Below, in pieces: positions 1 through 6,999 of a stretch of 7,737 nucleotides of DNA. The stretch lies in contig DKOG01000001.1 of the NCBI GenBank assembly GCA_002469915.1, positions 1-7,737 of the forward strand, given 5' to 3'. The position numbers were made by a program, and so were the translations under genes. The stretch comes from Bacteroidetes bacterium UBA7368 (GTDB lineage Bacteria; Bacteroidota; Rhodothermia; Rhodothermales; UBA10348). Numbering within the stretch: the stretch's first letter is position 1; the number at the start of each line of letters is the position of its first letter. The notes below the pieces were generated by a model. That model was not told where the DNA came from. It saw only the letters and a list, made by a program, of their open reading frames with translations, and did not search any database.

Positions 1-1644
1 TTATCGGATGCCATTGAGGGCATTACTCACTCGTTATGTACGCTCGAGTTTGATGTGCATCGTCCACTCTACGACTGGTTGGTTGATGCGCTATTTCCAT
101 CACCAAGACCTCATCAGTACGAGTCGGCACGACTGAACATTGATTATACGGTGATGAGTAAGCGAAAGCTGCTTAAGCTGGTCCAGGAAGACTTGGTAGA
201 TGGCTGGGATGATCCACGTATGCCCACCCTGTCTGGCATGCGTCGGCGCGGCTATCCGCCCGAAGCTATTCGGCGTTTCTGTGACCTCATCGGAGTAGCC
301 AAAGCAAACAACCGAGTGGACCTGGCACTCCTAGAGTATGCTGTTCGAAACGAGCTAAACACCCTCGCTCCGCGTGTAATGTGTGTTTTAGACCCATTAA
401 AAGTCATATTAACGAACTTTCCTGAAGACAGAGTCGAGCAACTTGAAGCCTCTTATTGGCCTCACGACATTCCCAAGGAAGGCACTCGAGAGATTCCGAT
501 GACCCGGACCATCTATATCGAGCGCTCGGACTTTATGGAAGAACCCAAAAGTAAATTCAGGCGATTAAGCCCTGGAAAAGAGATCCGACTCCGGTATGGA
601 TATATCATCCAATGCGATAGCGTGGTCAAGGATGATGCCGGTAACGTAACTGAATTGCATTGTTCTTATGACCCTGAAACCCAATCAGGTGAAGGAGCAA
701 ATCGCAAAGTTCAGGGCACCATTCACTGGGTGTCCGCTACCGAAGGAGTTGAGGTTGACGTATGTCTCTACGATCGGCTGTTTACGCAGCCCAATGTGGA
801 CCAGCCGGAGGAAGGAAAGACCTTCATGGACTATCTGAATCCAGATTCTGGAAAGATGGTGAAAGCGGTCATCGAACCGAGCACCGTCAATGACACACCG
901 GAAACGCGGTACCAGTTTGAAAGACAAGGATTTTTCTATCTGGATCCGGTAGCCCACGAAGAGGGTCGACAGGTCTGGAACCGAACGGTCACGCTTCGGG
1001 ATACTTGGGCTAAATCGATTCAGCCTAAACCTGCACAACCCAAAACGGATAAGCCCAAAAGGGTTCAACCTGCTGTCCAACAGGATCCACTTGAAGGTCT
1101 ATATAGTGCATCGATTCAGCGCGCTCGAACCCTATCTGGACAATACGATCTTTCACTAGCGGACGCTGCCTTGCTTGCCCAGAGAGACAAGGTCGCTGCC
1201 TTCTTTGAAGCGGCCGTACCCGACGGCCCCTCGGCCTCAGCCATCGCAAACTGGCTCATTCATGAGCTTCGACCCATGCTTCCTACAACAGGTATCGATG
1301 CCTTAGCATTTGGGCCAGCCGCTTTTGCCAAACTAGTGTCCCTTCATGCCTCAGATACGCTTTCGAGTCGTATGGCCCGGGAAGTATTAGAGGAAATGGT
1401 CGCTTCAGGTGATGATCCTGACGCAATCGTAGAACGCCGCGGGTTAAAGCAGATATCGGACGAATCAGCTCTGCAATCCATTGTATCGGAAGTGCTTTCG
1501 GTCCATCCAGATCGCGTTGCTGCGTATCGAAGCGGCAAAAAAGGACTAATCGGGTTTTTTATGGGGCAAGTCATGCAACGTACCGGTGGTGCTGCCAATC
1601 CAGGCACGGTCCGAACCATTCTAGAAACCGAACTCGGCGGCTAG
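1..1644 (+). CDS. glnS: Glutamine--tRNA ligase with GatB/YqeY-type C-terminal tail (5' partial)
   Basis: Charges tRNA-Gln with glutamine in the cytoplasm. The frame is open from base 1, and codons 1-18 already match the enzyme (GITHSLCTLEF, residues 7-17), so the GTG at 55 is internal and the real start lies upstream; roughly the first 200 residues, including the HIGH motif, are missing. Visible in order: the class I signature loop as MSKRK (bases 154-168), then WDDPRMPTLSG, the two anticodon-binding beta-barrels, and RTVTLRDTWAK, the usual end of a GlnRS such as that of E. coli. A Pro/Lys/Gln-rich linker follows (about residues 338-363), then about 185 residues resembling the C-terminal helical and tail domains of GatB, with ANWL, GLKQISDE and GFFMGQVM. 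In family terms this is the GlnRS/YqeY fusion known from Deinococcus and annotated in Bacteroidota; the tail is thought to aid tRNA binding. The stop is one base from the convergent gene's stop. Confidence 0.96.
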   Translation, partial: LSDAIEGITHSLCTLEFDVHRPLYDWLVDALFPSPRPHQYESARLNIDYTVMSKRKLLKLVQEDLVDGWDDPRMPTLSGMRRRGYPPEAIRRFCDLIGVAKANNRVDLALLEYAVRNELNTLAPRVMCVLDPLKVILTNFPEDRVEQLEASYWPHDIPKEGTREIPMTRTIYIERSDFMEEPKSKFRRLSPGKEIRLRYGYIIQCDSVVKDDAGNVTELHCSYDPETQSGEGANRKVQGTIHWVSATEGVEVDVCLYDRLFTQPNVDQPEEGKTFMDYLNPDSGKMVKAVIEPSTVNDTPETRYQFERQGFFYLDPVAHEEGRQVWNRTVTLRDTWAKSIQPKPAQPKTDKPKRVQPAVQQDPLEGLYSASIQRARTLSGQYDLSLADAALLAQRDKVAAFFEAAVPDGPSASAIANWLIHELRPMLPTTGIDALAFGPAAFAKLVSLHASDTLSSRMAREVLEEMVASGDDPDAIVERRGLKQISDESALQSIVSEVLSVHPDRVAAYRSGKKGLIGFFMGQVMQRTGGAANPGTVRTILETELGG

Positions 1645-1645
1645 A

Positions 1646-2824
1646 CTACAAATCGACCTGTGCGAACACCGCGCTACCGTCTCCTTCCCAAACAATGGTC
1701 GAACCACCTCGGGAAATGATCGTGCCTCCGTTATCTAAACGGACAAACAGATAATCACTATCTAGCCATTCCGCATGGACGGGTTCTGATCCGTCCGGTC
1801 CAAGAATCGCTTGTCCAAAGGGCGAAAGCTGAGCTTTAGTCATGAACATGACGCTTCCATCGGAAGAGCGCCCTTCAAACAGAATGAGCATGCCGTCGGC
1901 CGAGTAAGAAGCATGACTTTGTGAGGGCGATTGCGCATCGGGTCTAATCATATATCCACTGGATGCCAAATCGATATCATAAATCGAGATGGCCCGTTGC
2001 CCGTTGCCTTCAGGGAGCAACACGTCATAGGCCATATTTTTACTGTCCGGAGACCATACCATATTGCGCGGATTGTATTTATCTCCGACTACCTTCACGG
2101 GTTGTCCCCCTGTGGTGGACTCCAGGTACAGCGTTGAATCCGGTTCATATTGTTTCGTTTCTCGATTGTAATCGAGATCGCGCAGTATGTAAGCCATATG
2201 GGCCCCATCCGGGGATACCGTCACATGATACAGTTTCCGGGCATCCACGGTCCGCTTGGTCTCACAACCTGCTGCGCTTACCTGGTAGATATTATCCGAA
2301 TTTCTGACCAGCAAAGAACCGTCTGGAAGCATGCTAAGCACGGCTTTGGACGCCGAACATCCCACTCGCGAAATAGACGAATCCAAGACACTAAAGACGT
2401 TGATATCTCCGTCTCCCATCTTCTTACCAACGGGCATGTAGTAGCCGAAGTAGAACAAAGACCCATCTTCCGACCAGTCCCCGGTGTACGAAAGCCCAGA
2501 TGCTCCTTCGTGTAAGAGAACAGGCGTCATCTTCCTTTCTCCGAGCACGTACAATGCTGAGCTAGAACCATTGTCAAACGCAATGGCCATCCTATTCTGA
2601 GCCACAGATCGAAAAACAGGAAGTCCTCCCGAGCCAATCTCTGAGAGAGTACCAGAATCCAGCGCAGCTGTTACCAGAACTCCGTCCTGGTTGTTCAAAA
2701 TGGTGATGGCAGGCCCCACCTCTTCTACAGGTGCTTCTTCAACTGTTACGGACTCAGTTGAAGCACAAGCGCCTATAAAAATAGCGGCCAGAAACAGGCC
2801 GGGAAATAGAAAACGAATGCGCAT
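1646..2824 (-). CDS. Beta-propeller (PD40/TolB-like) lipoprotein, function unknown
   Basis: A 392-residue predicted lipoprotein. The start at 2824 is preferred because it opens directly into a short basic N-region, a hydrophobic stretch and a lipobox ending at Cys20 (I-G-A-C); an in-frame ATG at 2884 would put 20 unhelpful residues before the signal peptide. No Shine-Dalgarno precedes either. After an acidic spacer come repeats of the WSPDG type found in PD40/TolB-like propellers: GDWSEDGS (about 114-121), VSPDGAHMAY (203-212), WSPDSKNMAY (257-266) and YSADGMLILF (307-316), consistent with a propeller of about six blades. Two cysteines (156 and 187) might pair in the envelope. Such folds usually bind proteins or glycans; no catalytic residues are recognisable and the partner is unknown. 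It stands alone: the next minus-strand gene upstream ends 246 bp away, and glnS converges on it. Family placement is by repeat motif only. Confidence 0.85.
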   Translation of the reverse strand: MRIRFLFPGLFLAAIFIGACASTESVTVEEAPVEEVGPAITILNNQDGVLVTAALDSGTLSEIGSGGLPVFRSVAQNRMAIAFDNGSSSALYVLGERKMTPVLLHEGASGLSYTGDWSEDGSLFYFGYYMPVGKKMGDGDINVFSVLDSSISRVGCSASKAVLSMLPDGSLLVRNSDNIYQVSAAGCETKRTVDARKLYHVTVSPDGAHMAYILRDLDYNRETKQYEPDSTLYLESTTGGQPVKVVGDKYNPRNMVWSPDSKNMAYDVLLPEGNGQRAISIYDIDLASSGYMIRPDAQSPSQSHASYSADGMLILFEGRSSDGSVMFMTKAQLSPFGQAILGPDGSEPVHAEWLDSDYLFVRLDNGGTIISRGGSTIVWEGDGSAVFAQVDL

Positions 2825-2984
2825 CGCATTGGTGTACAGATTGTGGAACGGGGTAATCAGAAAACGTAACAAAATGACATACATACACGTCGCACTTGAA
2901 CCTACGGCGCCTGAATCACCCTTAACTTTCGCATCTACGATATGTTCAGAAGTTATCTAGCCATCATTCTTCGGCTGATAAAGA

Positions 2985-3006
2985 AGCGGCCACTGGAATG
3001 GCTGCT
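2985..3006 (-). terminator. Possible intrinsic terminator after the TrmH-type gene
   Basis: Read on the minus strand, AGCAGCCA - TTCCAG - TGGCCGCT forms an 8-bp stem with one A-C mismatch and a 6-base loop, followed by TCTTTATC. It lies 64 bases past the methyltransferase stop in that gene's direction. The T-run is short and interrupted, so termination strength is uncertain; no T-run follows in the plus direction. Confidence 0.35.
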
Positions 3007-3032
3007 TGAACGAATCATTCTCTGTACTGAAC

Positions 3033-3065
3033 ATTAGCCTCGAGCTTAACGATGCCACGGCTAAT
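3033..3065. repeat. Inverted repeat just past the TrmH-type stop codon
   Basis: ATTAGCC (3033-3039) and GGCTAAT (3059-3065) are perfect 7-bp complements separated by 19 bases, beginning 5 bases beyond the methyltransferase stop. It could form a 3'-end RNA hairpin, but no T-run adjoins it and a 7-bp match with a 19-base loop may be chance. The rest of the 2825-3070 gap shows no gene. Confidence 0.25.
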
Positions 3066-3070
3066 CCAAG

Positions 3071-3799
3071 CTACTTCAGTCCAAGGTGGCGTTTTAGGTA
3101 GTCCTCGGCATGACGCGTGGAGCGCATATAAAAATCGGCCCGCAGTCTTTGCCGATCTTCCTTCGAAAGGTCGCCTCCCGGGTGCGCGCGTCGCGCTTCG
3201 AAAAGTGCCATGGCGGCGGCAACCGAAATATTGTAGCTCTGTGCAAATCCAGGCATAGGCAAAAGGCACGTCTGATCAGCTTCCTGGATCATGGCTTCAG
3301 ATACACCTTTCGCTTCGTTGCCAAAAACCAACGCAGTAGGCTTGGTGAAGTCAACCTCAGATATCGGAATGGCCTTGGAATCCAGATGGGTAACTACAAT
3401 CTGATACCCTTTTTCGCGCAAGGCCGATGTACATTCTCGCGTAGTATCCCAGACCGAAACATCAAGCCATTTGTGCGTTCCTTGCGTTGTACGCACAGAA
3501 TGCTTGAATTTGACCGTGCCTTTTATGATGTGAAAGGGTTGAAGACCGAGTCCTTCTGACGTGCGCATGACCGCGCTCACATTACCCGTGTTTACCAGGC
3601 CCTCTACGACTGGCGCTATGTGATATGTTCTTCCTGCAAGCACTTCATCAATTCGTTCTCTCCTTCTCTCTTCGAGATGACTGGATAAAACTTCGATGAC
3701 CTGTGCAGGAGAAAGATGATGCCCTTGGCAAGAGTAACCTTCAAACCGCACGCCTCCTGATTCGAGCAAACGCTCCATTTCCTGTTCCGGGTGTTCCAT
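3071..3799 (-). CDS. TrmH-type (SpoU/SPOUT) RNA 2'-O-methyltransferase
   Basis: SAM-dependent ribose 2'-O-methyltransferase of the SpoU class, most like tRNA (Gm18) methyltransferase TrmH; the exact RNA target cannot be read from sequence. From the 3799 start it is 242 residues. All three SPOUT motifs are present: NTGNVSAVMRT (70-80; Asn73 and Arg79 match the invariant Asn and catalytic Arg), ALVFGNEAKGVSE (156-168; Glu162), and LPMPGFAQSYNISVA (180-194; Ser188 and Asn190), which form the trefoil knot that binds SAM. About 60 residues precede motif 1, rich in charged helix. The ATG at 3799 is chosen because a GGAG lies 9 bases upstream and it leaves about 100 bp for divergent promoters; an in-frame ATG at 3865 would add 22 residues and leave only 31 bp before the SDR gene. 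The frame stays open antisense to the SDR gene as far as 4210, which I treat as chance. It is divergently transcribed from the SDR gene. Confidence 0.92.
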   Translation of the reverse strand: MEHPEQEMERLLESGGVRFEGYSCQGHHLSPAQVIEVLSSHLEERRRERIDEVLAGRTYHIAPVVEGLVNTGNVSAVMRTSEGLGLQPFHIIKGTVKFKHSVRTTQGTHKWLDVSVWDTTRECTSALREKGYQIVVTHLDSKAIPISEVDFTKPTALVFGNEAKGVSEAMIQEADQTCLLPMPGFAQSYNISVAAAMALFEARRAHPGGDLSKEDRQRLRADFYMRSTRHAEDYLKRHLGLK

Positions 3800-3883
3800 C
3801 CTAATAAACTCCCCCAAGAGAACGGCATTATCAACTATTCGGGAACCACGCGAACGGGGTGGCATCGAAGACTGCACCAAACC

Positions 3884-3915
3884 AAAAAGTATAACTATGG
3901 ACCTGCAGCAAAAAA
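3884..3915 (-). promoter_or_regulatory. Candidate Bacteroidota-type promoter for the TrmH-type gene
   Basis: On the minus strand, TTTTTTG (3915-3909) is followed after 17 bases by TACTTTTT (3891-3884), close to the Bacteroidota TTG/TTTG and TAnnTTTG elements; only the final G differs. Transcription would start near 3878, giving a leader of about 80 bases to the ATG at 3799. The upstream element lies inside the first codons of the SDR gene. Consensus match only. Confidence 0.33.
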
Positions 3916-4616
3916 TTGTCGTCGTAACAGGGGCCAGTGCCGGACTGGGTGCTGATTTTTCTGAAACATTAGTAGAGCGTGGTGCCAAGGTATATGGCCT
4001 AGCCCGTCGGCAAGACAGACTAGATCGTCTCGCAGAGCGAATCGGGTCAGGGTTCACGGGACTAACCTGTGATGTTGCAGATGAACACGCAGTTTCCAGA
4101 GCGTTTGAGACTATTCTCGAACGTGAAGGCCGCATCGACGTATTGGTAAATAATGCTGGTCTGGGCCGAATGGGAGCGGCCGACGAACTCTCCATTGAAG
4201 ACTGGGACATTCAAATGAATGTTAATCTCAGAGGCGTATTTCTCTGTACTAAGGCGGCGCTTCCTGCCATGAAAGCTCAGAATGCCAACGGCGGATTTGG
4301 AGGACATATTGTTAACATCTCGTCGGTCGCCGGTCTTATGGGAAACCCCAATATCAGCGCCTACAACGTGACTAAATTTGGACTCAAAGGATACAGTGAT
4401 GCCCTATTTAAAGAGGTTCGAAATGATGGAATCAAAGTAACCTGCCTATTTCCAGGATCCATCCAGACCGAATTCTTTGATGAGGCGGGTATGTCTATAA
4501 GTCCCAACCCCATGACTCCGGCACAAATGAGTTCTACGCTAGTCCACGTTCTGGAAACGCCGGATAACTATTTGATCTCCGAAATTGTAATGCGTCCACT
4601 CAGGCCGAGAGGGTAA
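3897..4616 (+). CDS. Classical SDR-family NAD(P)-dependent oxidoreductase
   Basis: A 239-residue cytoplasmic short-chain dehydrogenase/reductase, about the usual length for classical members. Seen in order: Gly-rich nucleotide-binding TGASAGLG (11-18); CDVAD (59-62 region) contacting the adenine ring; NNAG (85-88); Asn110 in MNVNLRG; and the catalytic triad Ser143 (ISSVAG), Tyr156 and Lys160 (YNVTK). FPGS (185-188) is the usual Pro-Gly after the sixth strand. Two arginines after strand 2 (ARRQDRL, 36-42) suggest a preference for NADP(H). The C-terminus (SEIVMRPLRPRG) resembles YdfG-type serine/3-hydroxy acid dehydrogenases, but the substrate cannot be deduced. It starts with ATG, with an A-rich leader and no Shine-Dalgarno. 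It is the first gene of the plus-strand run and is followed after 57 bp by the solute-binding protein gene, so co-transcription is possible but not certain. It diverges from the methyltransferase gene. Confidence 0.93.
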   Translation: MDLQQKIVVVTGASAGLGADFSETLVERGAKVYGLARRQDRLDRLAERIGSGFTGLTCDVADEHAVSRAFETILEREGRIDVLVNNAGLGRMGAADELSIEDWDIQMNVNLRGVFLCTKAALPAMKAQNANGGFGGHIVNISSVAGLMGNPNISAYNVTKFGLKGYSDALFKEVRNDGIKVTCLFPGSIQTEFFDEAGMSISPNPMTPAQMSSTLVHVLETPDNYLISEIVMRPLRPRG

Positions 4617-4673
4617 CCATCACCCATAACGACCGTTTTCCTATCTTACTGATATCCACTAACTGCAAGCCGC

Positions 4674-5786
4674 ATGAAACGTCGTCAATTTGTCAAAAAT
4701 GCCTCTCTTGCCACTGCTGGTGGGGCTTTAATCACCGGATGTGCTTCAGGAGATACTGAAGGGGGAGCCGCTGCGGTTCAGACGAATCCACGTGTTAACT
4801 GGCGATTAACGTCCAGCTACCCACGTTCTCTGGATACCATTTACGGAGCAGCCGAAGTACTGGCTAATCGGGTTTCCGAATTGACCAACGGCAAGTTTAC
4901 GATTCGCGTATTTCCTGCCAATGAATTGGTACCCTACAATCAGGTTCTGGAAACGGTTCAGAAAGGCACGGTCCAAATGGGCCATTCCGCAAGCTATTAC
5001 TTCACGGGGCTGAACCCAGCCCTTGCATTTGATTGCACGGTTCCATTCGGCCTAACTGCCAGACAGTTCAATGCCTGGTTTTATCATGGTGAAGGAAAGG
5101 ATCTTACCCGCAGCATGTTTGCTGACTTTAATATCATCAATTTGCCTGGCGGTAATACCGGAGTGCAGATGGGGGGATGGTTCAGGGAGCAGGTGGGATC
5201 ATTGGCAGAGTTTCGAGGACTAAAAATGCGCATACCTGGATTTGGGGGTGCGGTAATGTCTGAACTCGGCGTAAATGTGCAGGTGTTGGCCGGTGGCGAA
5301 ATATATCCAGCTCTTGAGCGGGGCGTGATTGACGCAGCAGAATGGGCTTCTCCCTATGACGATGAGAAGCTAGGATTTCACCAGATTGCCAAAAATTATT
5401 ACTACCCAGGATGGTGGGAGCCGGGACCCAACCTTTCGTTTTACATCAACGTAGATGCGTGGAATAAGCTTCCTAGCGGGTATAAAGCCGCTTTAGAAGC
5501 GGCAGCGGCTGAAGCGAACGTGGGTATGATGGCCAGCTATGATGCGAAAAACCCATCTGCCATGCAGCGCCTGATTGGAGAAAAAGGGGTTACTATGCGT
5601 CCATTTTCTGACGAAATCATGAATCGGGCACGTGCAATCACATTCGATTTACTTTCTGCCGAGGCCGCATCTGATCCAGCTTATCGAAAGCTCTATGAAA
5701 GCTACGACGCGTGGAGGCGTGCCTCGAATAGCTGGTTGAAAACCGCAGAGAATACCTACTCTTCTTTCGCCTTCCACGAAGGCTAA
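4674..5786 (+). CDS. TRAP-type (DctP/TakP-like) solute-binding lipoprotein with Tat signal
   Basis: A 370-residue extracytoplasmic binding protein for a TRAP transporter. The N-terminus carries a twin-arginine motif (KRRQFVK, 2-8), a short Ala/Gly-rich hydrophobic stretch and a lipobox ITG-Cys23, so it should leave folded through Tat and be lipid-anchored. The body matches the DctP family, closest in memory to TakP, which binds 2-oxo acids such as pyruvate with sodium: TSSYPRSLDTIYGAA (46-60), VQMGGWF (164-170), KMRIPGFGG (184-192; Arg186 is the conserved carboxylate-binding Arg), LAGGEIYPALERG (205-217), DAAEW (220-224) and YYYPGWWEPGP (242-252). Gln165, Glu223 and Trp224 fall where TakP places its metal and ligand contacts. 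A keto-acid or similar monocarboxylate ligand is therefore inferred. No DctQ or DctM membrane subunit is in the window. The LOG gene follows 7 bp downstream. ATG start, no Shine-Dalgarno. Confidence 0.93.
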   Translation: MKRRQFVKNASLATAGGALITGCASGDTEGGAAAVQTNPRVNWRLTSSYPRSLDTIYGAAEVLANRVSELTNGKFTIRVFPANELVPYNQVLETVQKGTVQMGHSASYYFTGLNPALAFDCTVPFGLTARQFNAWFYHGEGKDLTRSMFADFNIINLPGGNTGVQMGGWFREQVGSLAEFRGLKMRIPGFGGAVMSELGVNVQVLAGGEIYPALERGVIDAAEWASPYDDEKLGFHQIAKNYYYPGWWEPGPNLSFYINVDAWNKLPSGYKAALEAAAAEANVGMMASYDAKNPSAMQRLIGEKGVTMRPFSDEIMNRARAITFDLLSAEAASDPAYRKLYESYDAWRRASNSWLKTAENTYSSFAFHEG

Positions 5787-5793
5787 TAAGCAT

Positions 5794-6354
5794 ATGGCCT
5801 CTTACCGATCCGTTACCGTTTATTGTTCTTCGAGCAATGTCATCCGCCCCATCTTTACGGATGCGGCTGAGCAACTGGGGGCTGAGTTTGCCCGGTGTCA
5901 TATTCAATTGGTTAATGGAGGAGGTAGCGTCGGACTCATGGGAGTCATGGCTCGAGCAGTGCACGACAAAGGTGGACGCGTCGTAGGTGTCATACCTAAA
6001 CGACTCAAGAGTATTGAAGGCCGGGCCTACGAGGCCTCCGACGAGCTTATCTTGACCGAGACTATGCGCGAACGGAAACGGATTATGTACGAAAGAAGTG
6101 ACGCATATGTGGCTTTAGCCGGTGGATACGGCACGCTAGAAGAATTCCTAGAAGTGTTAACGCTTCGTAAACTGGGATATCATGACAAGGAAATCGTTTT
6201 GCTAAATACGGACGGTTTCTATGATGAGATGCTGGCCTTTTTTGACAAAATGACCCTAGAAGGGTTTTCAAATGAGCCTACCGAAGAGTTCTTCAAAGTT
6301 GTCTCCCAACCAGATCAGGTGCTTCCAGCGCTCGGACTAGGAGATTGGATTTGA
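5794..6354 (+). CDS. LOG-family (TIGR00730) nucleoside-5'-monophosphate phosphoribohydrolase-like protein
   Basis: A 186-residue Rossmann-fold protein of the LOG family, often mislabelled lysine decarboxylase. Characterised members remove the base from nucleoside 5'-monophosphates, releasing ribose 5-phosphate; in plants and some bacteria this activates cytokinins. Visible: an N-terminal VTVYCSSS strand and turn (7-14), the phosphate-binding NGGGSVGLMG (41-50), ETMRERKRIMYE (89-100; Arg94 of the RK pair is the expected catalytic Arg) and AGGYGTLEE (109-117; Glu117 is the expected catalytic Glu). The usual signature is PGGxGTxxE, so Pro is replaced by Ala109 while every other signature position is kept; activity is likely but not proven. 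Length is typical. Its TGA overlaps the next gene's TTG start by 4 bases, and the binding-protein gene ends 7 bp upstream, suggesting one transcript. The physiological substrate is unknown. Confidence 0.92.
   Translation: MASYRSVTVYCSSSNVIRPIFTDAAEQLGAEFARCHIQLVNGGGSVGLMGVMARAVHDKGGRVVGVIPKRLKSIEGRAYEASDELILTETMRERKRIMYERSDAYVALAGGYGTLEEFLEVLTLRKLGYHDKEIVLLNTDGFYDEMLAFFDKMTLEGFSNEPTEEFFKVVSQPDQVLPALGLGDWI
6339..6343 (+). promoter_or_regulatory. Shine-Dalgarno AGGAG that decides the TTG start of the hydrolase
   Basis: AGGAG at 6339-6343 lies within the last codons of the LOG gene, 7 bases before the TTG at 6351 but only 1 base before the alternative TTG at 6345. This favours 6351. It is the best ribosome-binding sequence in the window; most other genes here lack one. 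Confidence 0.6.
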
Positions 6355-6998
6355 AGATTGAAACGTTCCCCTTCGTCGCCCCGAAAACCACTCGGTTTTC
6401 AAGAATTGGCGTCCCTTCTGATCAAATAAAAGAAGTTGTCGTAGCGCTACATGGGTACGGCCAACTCGCACCCGTATTTGCGGAATCCTTGTTGCCTCTC
6501 GCCACTGAAGAGCGCCTAATCGTTTGTCCTGAAGCCCTTTCTCGATTCTACACCAGCCATCGTCACCGCGTCGTAGGTGCGACTTGGATGACGTACGAAG
6601 AACGAGAATTCGAAATCATGGACTATGTGCTTTACTTGGACGACCTCATACAGGGTATTCTAGAGGATGTGCCAGCCGATGTAGTCATTACAGTCCTTGG
6701 GTTTTCCCAAGGTTGCCCAACAGCCAGCCGTTGGATCGGAAACGATGGTGTCGCGCCTGATCGAATCATTTTATGGGGAGCGGACCCCGCTCATGATCAT
6801 TCAGACGACGAATGGAATGTGTTAGCGGATGTGCCAGAAATTGTACTCGTTGCCGGCTCGAACGACAAGATCATGACAGAAGATCGACTCATAAAAGCCG
6901 AAGAAGCCCTTCGAGACCATCAGTGCTCTTTTCGTACCCTTCTCTATGAAGGCGGGCACGATATCGATAAGGACGTCCTTACATCACTTTTTGAGTGA
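6351..6998 (+). CDS. Alpha/beta hydrolase, phospholipase/carboxylesterase-like
   Basis: A 215-residue cytoplasmic serine hydrolase resembling the small carboxylesterase/phospholipase family (PF02230-like). Features seen, numbered from the TTG at 6351: LHGYG (33-37) for the oxyanion hole, nucleophile elbow GFSQG with Ser119, Asp172 in GSNDKIM, and His203 in EGGHDID. No signal peptide is present. There is no ATG near the beginning (first internal Met near residue 80); the frame upstream offers only TTG at 6345 or 6351, and AGGAG at 6339-6343 supports 6351. TTG 6351-6353 overlaps the LOG stop as TTGA, the usual arrangement for translational coupling. The likely reaction is hydrolysis of a small ester or thioester, but the substrate is unknown; an acyl-protein thioesterase-like or dienelactone-hydrolase-like role is possible. 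It ends one base before the convergent HTH gene's stop. Confidence 0.87.
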   Translation: MKIETFPFVAPKTTRFSRIGVPSDQIKEVVVALHGYGQLAPVFAESLLPLATEERLIVCPEALSRFYTSHRHRVVGATWMTYEEREFEIMDYVLYLDDLIQGILEDVPADVVITVLGFSQGCPTASRWIGNDGVAPDRIILWGADPAHDHSDDEWNVLADVPEIVLVAGSNDKIMTEDRLIKAEEALRDHQCSFRTLLYEGGHDIDKDVLTSLFE

Positions 6999-6999
6999 T

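Noticed and set aside
685..1619. Minus-strand frames of 74-131 codons opposite glnS
   Set aside because: They are antisense shadows with Arg/Ser/Pro-rich composition and no recognisable motif.
55..1644. GTG at 55 as the start of the GlnRS gene
   Set aside because: Codons 1-18 are in frame and match conserved GlnRS sequence (GITHSLCTLEF), so the gene runs in from the left edge.
2825..2884. ATG at 2884 as start of the propeller lipoprotein
   Set aside because: It would place 20 residues before a complete lipoprotein signal peptide that begins at the ATG at 2824.
1931..2960. Plus-strand frames of 68-121 codons opposite the propeller gene
   Set aside because: They overlap a gene with a clear lipobox and propeller repeats and show no domain features themselves.
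3071..4210. The methyltransferase frame stays open to 4210, giving a 379-residue protein
   Set aside because: The first 115 or so residues are Ser/Arg/Pro-rich and antisense to a well-supported SDR gene, while the SPOUT domain is complete without them.
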